Shown piece after piece: positions 1 to 10,945 of a stretch of DNA of 64,000 bases. Both the position numbers and the translations under genes were made by a program. The notes under the pieces were generated by a model. That model was not told where the DNA came from. It saw only the letters and a list, made by a program, of their open reading frames with translations, and did no database searches. The DNA lies in the NCBI GenBank assembly GCA_037976565.1, contig CP137675.1, forward strand, positions 5,466,364 through 5,530,363, given 5' to 3'. The stretch is from Mesocentrotus franciscanus. Taxonomy: Eukaryota > Echinodermata > Echinoidea > Camarodonta > Strongylocentrotidae. The first letter of the stretch is position 1, and every line of letters starts with the position of its first letter.

Positions 1-79
1 TTTACAATTTCTGAAGGCAAAAAAAAAATTCTGTCACTACATCATCCTCAAAATCCTCAGAAATAAGATCAAATTCAAT

Positions 80-117
<38 letters not shown>

Positions 118-285
118 TCACTCACTCACTCACTCAACTACTCTACCCCTCTGTCTATTTATCTATCTATACCTACCTACCTACATCTTTATAACTACCT
201 CTCTCCACATTTTTCTCTCTCTCTCTTTCTCTCTCTCTCTCTTTCTCTCTCTATCCTACTCTCTCTCTCTCTCTCTCTCTCCTTG
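80..285 (+). repeat. (CT)n/(CA)n microsatellite cluster
   Basis: Runs of CT, CA, CACT and CTAC with short interruptions; no other content. Confidence 0.95.
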
Positions 286-1135
286 CCCTTTTAGTTTCAT
301 TTTCTCAATTTGCTAAATTGACGACATACACACTCCGTCAAGATAAAGGCTTAGATAAATAACACACGTGAGCCAGCACTCATCTATGGAAGCCATGCAT
401 TATTAGAGATATCGCACCATTGAACAAACACATAACAATATTCGGGATAATGCATGCATATTGCAATTATGTACATGGGCAAGCTATACCTCTTACCTCT
501 TGTCGGCTGCGATCCCTTAATGCCATTTGACTAGGCACAATACATTAATCACCTAATTAGGGCACGGTTGTACACTTGTACAAGTAGGCCTAGTTCCTAT
601 GTGTTATCATGCAGAATGCGACAACTCCATGTCAACGCCGTTTTGTTGTACTATACAACAACATTCCCCCTTCTTTTTCCTCTCCATGTGCTATAAGCAA
701 TATGCACATGTCCTTAGTAAATGAAATTTAAGAGCCATTTTGTTTCCCAAAAATATTGACGTCCATTTCGTAACTCGATCTTTGTATAAAGTAACTTTAT
801 CCTTATGCATACCCTATTGGTTATAAAAGTTACATTATTTCATTTTGACTTCTCAGCATTATTTTGAAATGTCTTGAAGTTGATTTCCTCTCTTGATTCA
901 CACTATAGCCCCAGCCTATTCTTATCCTGTAGGGATATAGAAAGTGCCCGGAGTCCTCCCACACAAAGAGAAAGAGCTTCTATCCTCCACACAGGGACAA
1001 TACATTAAACCAATTCGCCCATTGTTGGTATGTCAGGAAGGCTCTTTTAATCTATTTTGTAATCCTGCAGAGAAACAAAAATGTTCCCTATTGAAATGGA
1101 GTACTGAGTTAGCTTCACTCTTTAGGTTATAACTG

Positions 1136-1398
1136 CAGTGGCGGATCCAGGGGGATCCCCTATAAAAAAAATGTAAAAACACCCTTTTTGGGGAAAAAAA
1201 GGAGATGGGCCCCCTCCCCTGGCGCTCAAGGGGTGGTGAAAAAAAAAATTCATTTTTTTTTTTTTTTTTTAAGGCAAAAAAAAATTGTGCTCACTACCCC
1301 CACTGAGGGGAAAATCGGCCGGCACGGTTTTCAAATTTTCGCACGAAGTGGGCCCCCTTTTCGGCCCCCTCCCTTGCCGCCGGCTGGATCCGCCCCTG
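1136..1398 (+). mobile_element. hAT MITE, 263 bp, same family as 52106-52362
   Basis: Inverted ends CAGTGGCGGATCCAG and CAGGGGCGGATCCAG, and the same subterminal GGGCCCCC motifs. The flanking 8-mers no longer match, so this copy is older. Confidence 0.82.
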
Positions 1399-1399
1399 C

Positions 1400-2600
1400 T
1401 CTGTGACGAACAGAACTTGTAGGGCTTGATAGTCATATTGTGTAGGTACGCATGATATGTTATGTCGAGCTGGACGAAAGGCGAACTGGGCTGGGCTGAT
1501 GGCTTTAGAATTCAAAGCTCATTTCCCAATTAAATTTTTAAATAAAGGATAATATATGATGCATATCTGTTGTTTCTTTTATAATCTTTTTAACACAGTC
1601 TTTGTCATGTTTCCTTCTTCTTCCTACGTCCTCTTACTTTTTTCTCTTCTCTCTCTCCCTTTTTTTTGGGGGGGGGGGGCGACCGCCCCATCGTCCCCTG
1701 GCTACGCGCCTGTGTAGTGACGCTACGGATTGCATAATATGAAAGCCGCAATGAACTAAGTCGAGATCAAAATTAGCATAGACAGCAAACTTCAAGTGAA
1801 TTAGGGTAAGATATGTAAAGACAAATAAAATACTGAGAGAAATGGCATTTCGTCTATTCTCGCTTTGTCTTTCCCATGATGAACACACAGCGTTGTGGCA
1901 TGATAGCAGACACAAGTGTTTGAAGTGATTTGTTATAAATAAATGGTCCTGATGTAATTCAATATCATTATTCTGTTCTGTTATAAAAGCGTGAAATTGA
2001 AATTGAACAGGAATTAGGAAGAAGAAAATGGATGATAGCAATTAAATTTAACAATGTTCTCCCGATAAATAGAGGTTTTTTCATTAGTTTAGACCGATTA
2101 TCCACTATAATGGACAAATTAATACAAGATGAATGTTCCGAAATTCGGAAAAAAAGTATCGAGAGGCTAACTGTCACCTTACAAGGGTAATCCTGTCGAG
2201 GGATACATTCATTTTATTGTTATGCATTTCTTATGATTTACCTGATGAATAATTTTTGAATTGAATTAAATTTATTTTCTTCTGCAAAACATACAAATCA
2301 AATTACATTTCAACGATACAACATTATACAAAATTAAAAAAATATTTTGAACGTATACGCAATATAATAATAATAATAGAAATGTTGACATTAAAACAAA
2401 ATGTAACTGATAACACACGTCGCTATCAAATTATAATTCATTAATAAAGCTGCAGACGAAGAAGGGATATCACAATATTAAGCGTTTGCTTGATAGCGTG
2501 ATAGCCCGGGGGCGAAATTTTTATTCATTTCGCAGCCCGGGGCGGCCGGGTGGATGATTAAAAGAACTGGAAAAAAAATGATGACGGTCATGATGATGGT
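1400..2600. other. Intergenic, no gene recognised
   Basis: AT-rich. A G-run near 1668-1680 is followed by CTACGCGCCTG, perhaps a MITE end. 2215-2400 resembles LINE 3' tails but gives no peptide match. Confidence 0.5.
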
Positions 2601-2809
2601 TATGGTGATGATGTTGATGATAATGATGATGAGAATGAAAATGAAAATGTGTTGATGTAAATATGTCTGAACTCTGAACCAGAAAACTTACAGTAATATA
2701 CAGGAGTTATAAAATTAAGTGATGGATGTTTATAGAAATCTGAAAATAATAGCACTGGGAAAAGATCAAACAATGTACTCTGACAGAAATGCTTTCTTCG
2801 TATTGAATT

Positions 2810-2948
2810 TACCTCTGACATTCTTTCCTCTGACATTTTTACCTCTGATATATTTACCTCTGACATTTTTACCTCTGACATTTTTTCCTCTGACATTTTT
2901 ACCTCTGACATTTTTACCTTTGACATTTTTTCCTCTGACATTTTTACC
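2810..2948 (+). repeat. 15-bp minisatellite (ACCTCTGACATTTTT)
   Basis: About nine units with minor variants. Open frames across it on both strands are repeat artefacts. Confidence 0.9.
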
Positions 2949-3065
2949 TGGCACCCAGGAAGCAGGCTATTCATGAATTTAAACATAAAGATCAAACTCT
3001 GCTGTGCGTTTACATCAAAGATAGTAAATGTTTTAAATTCATAAAATAATGGGTTTGTATGGGCT

Positions 3066-3230
3066 AAATAGTGGGAGCCAGCACATAATAATTATGCGAA
3101 GCGATTTTATTTGCAATAAATAAATAGGGTTAATTTTTGTCTTTGCACTTGAAGCCCACTCCGAGTTACAATATGAAATGTATGGCAAGATAAGCGAGTT
3201 ATATAGCATTAAAAGGGTCTTCTTAGGAAT
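3066..3230 (-). mobile_element. LINE ORF2 C-terminal fragment
   Basis: Minus-strand translation gives LYNSLILPYISYCNSEWAS and NPIYLLQIKSLRIII, the thumb region typical of CR1/Jockey-type reverse transcriptases. Only this piece remains. Confidence 0.7.
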
Positions 3231-3608
3231 ATAATTTGTTTGTCTTATAAAGTATACCAATATTCCTAAAAATACATGTAGTTGTATGTCGTATGTGTTA
3301 ATAAATCAAACCAAATCAAAGGAACCGTCTATTTTAAAGGAAAAGCGGAGAAATGATAAGAAAGCTGTGACTGTTATGGATTCTGTCGACTCGGTGGATT
3401 CATCGATGAAGAGAGGTCCAGAGAGAAGGTGTAATAACATTTTAAGAAAAAAGAGATAATCTCAAAACGATAAAAAGAATCAATGTTTGCAATTAGTCAA
3501 TTTATCATGAGGCATATCATATAGCGTAATTAGCTATTCACTAATAAAAATTGTTCTGTATAATTCAATAGCCTAACTTTTTTGTTTTGCCTACTCTCTA
3601 TAGATGTA

Positions 3609-3800
3609 CAGGAGTGAGAATCCACTTTTCAGGATTTGTAATTATTAGGGATCACTTTCCTTGGAGTTGAATACACTCTAAATCATAGTGAAATCCACTC
3701 TAATAAAATAGTGGTTGAATAACTATTTTTAGAGTGGATTCCATTATTTTGAGGGTGGATTACACTTCAATGACTTTCCCAAAAGTCTGTTTCACTCCTG
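3609..3800 (+). mobile_element. Small TA-flanked MITE
   Basis: TA|CAGGAGTGA...TCACTCCTG|TA with an internal hairpin built from ATCCACTCTAA and its complement. Non-coding. Confidence 0.6.
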
Positions 3801-3821
3801 TACTTCTAAAGAGCAATTATT

Positions 3822-3974
3822 CTGGGGCCCGTTTCATAAAACTTGTTATCTATAACAACTGCTAAATGTCTATGACAAATTTGCTCTCAGCCAATCAGAT
3901 GCCATGATTTCAGTAGCTTATAACAGTAGCTTGTAACTTGTTATTGATATCAAGTTTTATGAAACAGGGCCCAG
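3822..3974 (+). mobile_element. GGGCCC-type foldback element
   Basis: CTGGGGCCCGTTTCATAAAA on the left and the complement of CTGGGCCCTGTTTCATAAAA on the right, 153 bp apart end to end. It lies directly after the previous MITE. Confidence 0.65.
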
Positions 3975-4043
3975 AGACTCTTATGATTTTGTCTTATTCA
4001 CAAGACAATCCCTACTTTCTAAATACATCGACAATCTATTTAA

Positions 4044-4215
4044 GGGACTTGTTAACACTGTTCAGATGAGAGAAAATGGTGCTAAGGTAGTGACCTCAAT
4101 GCTAGATGTACATTTAAAGATAATCTGAAAGTTCGAGTGAAAACAGACTATTATTAATGATAAAAATTGGAAAAAAAATGATCTGATCAATTCCTGAATT
4201 CTCCCACTATATAAT
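4044..4215 (+). mobile_element. TTAA MITE family A, truncated copy 1
   Basis: Left terminus (GGGACTTGTTAACACTGTT) after TTAA, matching the first 170 bases of the copies at 4583, 34056 and 38245. The rest, including the right terminus, is missing. Confidence 0.75.
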
Positions 4216-4392
4216 TATTAAAAGTAAATGGTTAGATGGTAGGATTTATTATTTGCAATGCACTGGCTGTCAGAGCTAATGCATGATTTTCAAAAATAAT
4301 TTAGAAGTGAATATTTTTTTTCATATGTGTAATTAATTCATCACCATTATTTATCTATTTATTTTTTTGTTTTTGTTTTGTTGTTGTTGCAG

Positions 4393-4513
4393 ATGTCAAT
4401 GAGCGTCAAGGGTCATATGGTAGTTTCAACAGTCCATGTCAGTATAGTTGTGATAATACAGACGATAGCTTCTCCTGCGGCTGTCCTCCAGGATACACCA
4501 GTGTGGTACAGGG
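4393..4513 (+). CDS. Orphan EGF-like exon, fibrillin type
   Basis: Between TGTTGTTGCAG and GTGAGC, 121 nt encode DVNERQGSYGS, then FNSPCQYSCDNTDDSFSCG and CPPGYTSVVQG. This most resembles the last calcium-binding EGF module of fibrillins (SYGCSNTEGGYLCGCPPGY in vertebrates). The entry intron is phase 1, as in cbEGF exons, and the exit is phase 2. The usual first cysteine (DVNEC) is Arg here, so the exon may be divergent or decaying. No partner exons were found: the flanks are MITEs, so a neighbouring gene would need long introns or extend outside the window. Confidence 0.5.
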
Positions 4514-4582
4514 GTGAGCTCACACTGTCATCATGCACAGTAATATGAAATATATGATAAGATGATATAAAAAATACTTTAA

Positions 4583-5111
4583 AGGGGACTTGGTAACATT
4601 TTTAAGATGAGAGAAAATGGTGCTAAGGTGGTGACTTCAATGCTAGATGTACAATTAAAGATAATCTGAAAGTTTTGGTGAAAACAGACCATCATTAATG
4701 ATAAAAATTGGGAAAAACTGATGTGATATCGATTCCAAAATTCTGCCAACTATATTATTATATTTTAATTAAATTTTAGGTTAATGTAAATCGTCACAAA
4801 GCAATGAATTGGCTCTATATACCATTCCAAACATTTAATTGTTTAAAGATTTAAAAAAGCCTGTTTTATGTCTTATTTTCATGGAAAAAACGGTTGGGAA
4901 AATTCAAAAATTGGTTGGGAGAATTTACTGTTAGAGGGTGTCGCACAGTGACGCCTTCAAAGAAAACCATAAATATCTTTGTGGTTTGAGAATTTTTCAG
5001 GATTGTTTGCATGTTAGAGGGTTAGTACAGTAGAAGGAATATAATAAGTAACATTTCATACAAATATTGCGCAGTTTTTTCATCAACCTTCAACAATGTT
5101 ACCGGTTCACT
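4583..5111 (+). mobile_element. TTAA MITE family A, copy 2
   Basis: Bounded by TTAA at 4579-4582 and 5112-5115. The ends AGGGGACTTGGTAACAT and (inverted) AGTGAACCGGTAACATTGTT form an imperfect terminal inverted repeat. 529 bp, no coding capacity. Confidence 0.85.
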
Positions 5112-5871
5112 TTAATGTGACGTCTTTCTGCAATGGCCATCAACGCGCGCGGTGTGTATGCCTTCTGTTAACTCGACAGTTCAACATTATATTTGTATCT
5201 TGAGTAGTCGATTTTATTCATGTTATAAATATAAATTACCTTGAATATATGTTTGTTAATTTATTGCAAATGAAAATCAATAAAATCCCTGCGGAGGGAA
5301 AAAGTATGAAAAAAAATCAACGCACGCTATGATTACTTCTTTACTTACTTAAAATTTTGAATGATATTAGAGACGGCTTCATTAATTTCACGTTCCGAAA
5401 AAAAAGGCATACAAATCAGGTATACAAGCAACGTGGTTCACACATTAAAATTGTCGGGAACAAATCGTGCGTTCAGAATACATATTCACTTAAATCATTC
5501 TGAATATGCTTATTAAACATACTTGATAAGACAAAATGGTATAGTAAATTACAAACTAATCCCATTGGCATAATTGGAGAGGCCTTTAACATTGAGATGC
5601 GAGTGAAAATGAAAGGGCCGTGAAAACAATGTACTCGTATTATCAAAACTTAACAAACACTGAAACAAACAAACAGGCAGACAGAGAAACAAACGAACAC
5701 ACACAAAAAAGGACGGAGAGTTAAGATGGAAATGTATTAATAAAGGAAATGACTATGAGAGTAGGTCTATAAGGACCAGAAGAGAGACGAAATACAACAA
5801 CACAATAATTATCATGAATTGTTATCCAAACGAATAGGAATCAGATATCAAGCGTCAAGCATTTTACTTAC

Positions 5872-5920
5872 CAATCGTTTGAAGTAAAAGAGAAGAAGAA
5901 ATAGTTAAGATTCGGGCCAT
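5872..5920 (-). CDS. Candidate first exon encoding a signal peptide
   Basis: On the minus strand GGAATGG opens MARILTISSSLLLQTI, a typical short signal peptide, and runs into an ideal donor (ATTG|GTAAGT) in phase 1. The 100 bases upstream are less AT-rich than the surroundings, as a 5'UTR would be. No second exon was recognised toward lower coordinates, so this could be chance or a gene that continues outside the window. Confidence 0.25.
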
Positions 5921-6185
5921 TCCTGCAACAGAATTAGAAGACGAAAACTGCGATGATTCTATCTACCCGAATGGTTGGTCGCTGAATGAATCGAGTGGAC
6001 CTGCCGAAAAGTTGTGGCGCGAACGAAAACAACTGCTCATAATGACTGTATGTCTGTTTGACAGATGATGCACGGACACTTGACTGCTAGGTATAATCAT
6101 GCTACCACTGATCAACTATAGAGCGAAGGAAAGGCAGCTCACACTTGAGGCCATTTAATAATATAGGCTTCAGCAATATGAAAGA

Positions 6186-6510
6186 TTGGAAGAGATCGAG
6201 AAGAGAGGGGGTGGGGAGAGGGAGAGAGATATGAGAGAGAGAGAGGGTGGGGGAGGGGGAGGGAGAGAGAGAGAGAGAGAGGGAGAGGAGAGAGAGAGAG
6301 GAGAGAGAGTGAGGGAGGGAGAGGGGAGGGAGGGAGGGAGGGAGAGGGAGAGGGAGGAAGGGAGGGAGTGCGTGAGAGAGAGAGGGAGAGAGAGAGAGTG
6401 AGGGAGGGAGAGAGGGAGGGAGGGAGAGGGGAGGGAGGGAGGGAGAGGGAGAGGGAGGAAGGGAGGGAGTGAGTGTGAGAGAGAGAGAGAGAGAGAGGGA
6501 GAGAAAGAGT
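6186..6510 (+). repeat. GA-rich microsatellite/minisatellite
   Basis: Purine-only (GA, GGGA, GAGAGG) for over 300 bases, with an internal block of about 100 bases repeated at 6312 and 6412. Confidence 0.95.
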
Positions 6511-7312
6511 TCAGTTCAGTTCAGTTTATTAAGATCATCATTCCGCAGCCTCGGCTGAATAATATCGCAAGACCATTTACAATTAAAATAATATCATATT
6601 TCTTTAACAATCGTTTCAAATAATACCAATTAAAATACAACATAATTAACAAAGACATGCAATTTTCCGATTGGACAATAAATACTTTATTTCAATTTCA
6701 ATTTTAATATTCCCTGGAAATGGTCATTATGTATAGGCCTACACATATTTCCTAGTAACAGGGCTAATCATCCGTATTAGATCTACGATTCAATCAAGAT
6801 AAGTACCTCCATTTTATAATAACAATAACTGGTCTGGTACCCATAATAATATAATTATAATGATGTTAATTTATATAGCGCCCCCACACGATTGGTTTCA
6901 CAGCTCTTTACTATAGGTATAAAGGTGGAAAAATCAGTTAAATAAATACGTCTTCAAGTGGTTCTTACAGGTGTCTAATGTGGTTGCTGTATATAGAATG
7001 GTCTAGCTAAGGGCAGTTGATTCCTGAGGCGGGGTGCATATGGTTGAAAAGAATATAAGTATATGTGACCGGTTGGTAATTAATAGGCCCATATTTTTGT
7101 ATGTATATTTTGTATTCAGTTAAAGTGATCATTTACTCTAATCTGGGTGTATTGTCAAGTAAAGTCAATCCCAAACAATTATTAAAACAAACATTTAAAA
7201 GAGGCAATTCTGAAACGATAATTATAACATTTAATTATCAATGCCTTTACTATGTTTGAGTTATGTAATTATTTCGTGTAAACATTTGAGAACAAAATTG
7301 TTTCAACGTTAG

Positions 7313-7579
7313 TGTGAACTAAAAATACCTCTTTATGATTCAAAGCTTATTCTTGATGATTGATTTATTATCATACATAATGATAATGTTACCCCATTAT
7401 AAATAAATCAATTGCGAAAAGTGGTGCGCACCCCCTTAGTTACGGGCCTGCATGTGTTTATTCAAATATCATAACTCATGAAAAAATATGCAGGTGACCC
7501 TTCCAGTGTACTTCGTGGTTCATGAGACTGACGGCCCACTGTCGGAAATGATCCGTCTAATACTGGGATGATCCCCCTC

Positions 7580-7628
<49 letters not shown>

Positions 7629-8735
7629 CCATCTCTACCTTGTGTCACTCTGCATTTTGTCTTGTTCTCATCTTCAAATTTGGGAATTTTGCTGTTTGTT
7701 TGTTTTATATAAAATCAAAAAGCAATTTCATTTTTATCTTAAATTTACTTTGCCTCTTCTTGAGCGTTTGTTTGTGAAGTATTTGCCTCTGAAAAACCTG
7801 ATTTAATGTCGGTGTACTGTCAGACATAAAATATTTTCAACAAAGGACGCCATTTCACGGATATCTTACATGATGCTAAACTATTGACAGAGAGGAGGCC
7901 TTGCATTGCATTATTAGCTTATACGCTCTCAGTTTCAATATATCTATTTGTTCAATCATCCATGAATCGTCAGGATTTTTTTTTTTTTTTTTTTTTTTTT
8001 GGGGGTATAATTCATATGTTTAGAAAAGATCGTGTTAGGTATGAGCAAACATAGAGAGAATGAGGAACAGTGGTGAGAAACAAATAGTTTTTAGGTGAGA
8101 AAAATTAAAGGTTCTCGAGTTTAATTATAACTGTACGTGCATGTTAGGATATGAATATGGAAGTAGGCGTTTCTATATGCCATAATGATGATTCTCATAT
8201 AGAATTACGCGGTTGTCGTTTTGCCAATGATGTAAGTACAAACGAATCTAGATGTTTTTCTTTCGAGCACACTGAGGTGAGAGAATGGTGAATTCCATAA
8301 AAATAGAGAGGGAGCCATTTTGTTGAATGTATTGGCCGAATTCATGTTGACTTATGTTTGAACTTAACGAGGTACCAAGTACCCCCTTAATATATCCCGT
8401 CCCAGTGTTAAATCTGTTTGAAAATATTATTTGCTACCATGATATGGACGATGAAAATTTAAACGGTCGTTTGAAGATCTACGCATATCATCTAGATTTA
8501 AATAGAAGAAAAATAAAAAAATATCGTAAGGAAATCGTGCAGGAGGGGTCGAAACGGCAAAGGGGCACCTGCCTTCACCGACCCGCGTTCAAACGGAATG
8601 GTATATACTTCTGTTGGATACCCCCCCCCCCAAAAAAAAATGAACAGCCGTCCAAATCTCGGGTGCTATAATAATAATGATAATAATAATAATGTATTTA
8701 TATAGCCCATTTTCCATATACATGTTCAAATGCGC
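7313..8735 (+). repeat. Segmental duplication, copy A
   Basis: Matches 10592-12822 in the same order and orientation at roughly 85-90% by eye, from AAAAATACCTCTTTATGAT through a (CT)n run, a poly-T/GGGGG block and a closing (ATA)n CCATATACATG segment. Copy A lacks the insertions found in copy B and serves as its empty-site reference. No credible gene lies inside; it may be an unrecognised transposon. Confidence 0.85.
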
Positions 8736-9254
8736 ATCGTTTCGTTTTCGTTTCGTATTTATTTTCGTCATATAGAAAGAATTCACAATGAAAAGAAAGT
8801 AACAAAAGAAAAATGACAAGAATTCTATAAACTTATACACAATATACATCACATAGCATTAAATTGAATAAAAAGAAAGAAAACAAAATAAAGAACGAAA
8901 GAATGTACAACGAAATAAGCAAAAAAAGACAGAGAAAACAAACGGCTGGATAGCCCATTTTCATCTGCTCTTGCATAGTGCAGCTGGTCTTCCATGGGGA
9001 CTAGAAAGAAAAAGAAGAAGAAGTAGTGGAAAAAAAGAAGAAGGATGGGGCAGAACAACATAAAGCAAAACAACAAGAATAGTGGTATTGAAAGAAGAAA
9101 GAATAACAATTCTATTAAGGTCTTATGGTATTAATTAATTTAGTTGTGAAAGAGATCGTTTGAATAAAGACACACAGAGATGAGAGATGTGCAATTGTGA
9201 ATAGGTTGGGGAATGCTGTTGTATAACTTAGCCCCCCCTGTAGAACTTATAACG

Positions 9255-9350
9255 TGTAGTTATAAGTTCAGATAGGTAGGGAGTAGCCAGACCATGGATG
9301 CATTTGAAGGTGAGAAGGAGTATTTTGTATTGAATCCGGGACCTGATGGG
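9255..9350 (-). mobile_element. LINE ORF2 C-terminal fragment
   Basis: Minus strand encodes RIQYKILLLTFKCIHGLATP, a common LINE C-terminal motif, ending in YLSELIT. It is homologous to the fragment at 15199-15387. Confidence 0.65.
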
Positions 9351-9599
9351 TAGCCAGTTTTTTTTTTTTTTTTTTGGGGGACAGTATTTAAGAAACATTT
9401 AAGTAATAATTCATTGGCAGTTTGGATAATATCACCCCTTTCTTTACTGTGTTTATGAAGATTGATAACAAAATAAAAATGAGACAGCTTTCTTGTATAC
9501 AGCGCTTATATCCAACACTTATGACTCTCCAGATTCAAATAATCACCATATTAAATGGACTCGTGTTATTCAAGACTTTTTTCGAAGCAGTTACTTAAT

Positions 9600-9712
9600 T
9601 TAGAATGCATGTAGACTTGAGTGGAGAATGTAAAATGATATTAGTAGCTCGAACCCACAACCATTGCATTTCAATTCAAGTGTTCAACCACTCCACTACG
9701 ATATCTCGTGAA
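9600..9712 (-). mobile_element. tRNA-derived SINE fragment
   Basis: Minus strand: GTAGTGGAGTGGTTGAACAC followed by GTGGGTTCGAGCT in B-box position. Short and decayed. Confidence 0.5.
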
Positions 9713-10023
9713 TTCAGACCTGCCTTTTAGTGTTATTAACCATTTGACACACGAGCTCAATAGGGTGGGTCTGGATGAATTAGAAAAATCCTTGCCTTTC
9801 TGAAACAACACAATAAAAAAGCAAATGATTCATGTTTTTAATGGAGTATCAGAGAAAAATTGACATTCAACTGCTGGGGATAATTGCCCCCCCAAAACCC
9901 CTTAAAATATTCAGTATATTGGCAATGAAATTAAGGCCCATTACCTGCGGTAATTAACCCAACTTGGCATTAAGAGTGATTTTAGTAGTCTCCTATTTTC
10001 ATTCTCAGTTCCTTCTCTTTTCT

Positions 10024-10077
<54 letters not shown>

Positions 10078-10591
10078 GGACCAAGAAAACCAGCTCACAT
10101 GATCTTATCAATTGCAATATAATCTACTTAAAGGTATTGCATGATCTTGCATTTCGTCGTCTTTTAAACAATATACAGGTATCAGTTTTCCATTCAATAT
10201 ATCTTCTTTATTTCTTTATATTCTTATCTCCGTTTTCATGTCAATTCTTTCAGTGTCTAATAATGTCCTCACGTTTTTTCTATCTTGCACCGCCAGTTGT
10301 GCCATGCTTTGTCTATCTGTTTCTTTTTTTTATCTACAGTATGTACGTCTTTATCTTTAAAATTGAACGTTTATTGAGTGCTCGTCAAAATTGAGCAATT
10401 GTGTAAAAAAGTTGATGTATAATCAATTTTTGTGTGTTCAGTATATCATTTCGCTTCGATTGTGATCATAACTATGTTCGTGTTGGGTTATGTCTCTATT
10501 CTGTATATGTAAGAGTCAGCCCGCATAATCATATATTTGTACAACTGTCAATCAGGTTACAGGAATAGCATATCTCTACTTCCCTATAGTA

Positions 10592-10892
10592 TGAACTAAA
10601 AATACCTCTTTATGATCCAAAGCTTATCCTAATGATTGATTTCTTATCATGGATAATAAAGAAATCGATTGCGGAAAGTGGTGCGCACCCCCTTAGTTGG
10701 GGCCTGCATGACTTTTGTGTAAGATTACTACATTGTACATGTATAGTCACACACTGTTGTTGATTCAATATTATCATAACTCATGAAAGAAAATGCAGGT
10801 GACTAACTCCTACCAGTGTACTTCGTGGTTCATAAGACAGACGACCCAATGTCGGAAATGGTCCGTCTAATGCTGGGATGCTCCCCCTCCCA

Positions 10893-10945
<53 letters not shown>

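Larger units (their letters stand above)
5112..7312. other. Intergenic, repeats and one candidate exon
   Basis: Apart from the minus-strand signal-peptide exon and the GA microsatellite, 6520-6900 has sequence like LINE 3' ends and a (ATA)n TTTATATAGCGCC motif also present at 8700 and 12780. No other coding signal. Confidence 0.5.

Noticed and set aside
2600..2995. A 131-codon minus-strand frame of KMSEV/KMSEE repeats
   Set aside because: It is a translation of a 15-bp minisatellite, with open frames on both strands for the same reason.
3300..3462. Possible small plus-strand exon with a Lys/Arg-rich peptide
   Set aside because: The open stretch is short, the upstream AG has no pyrimidine tract, and the peptide matches no family I recognise. 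It was not linked to the EGF exon.
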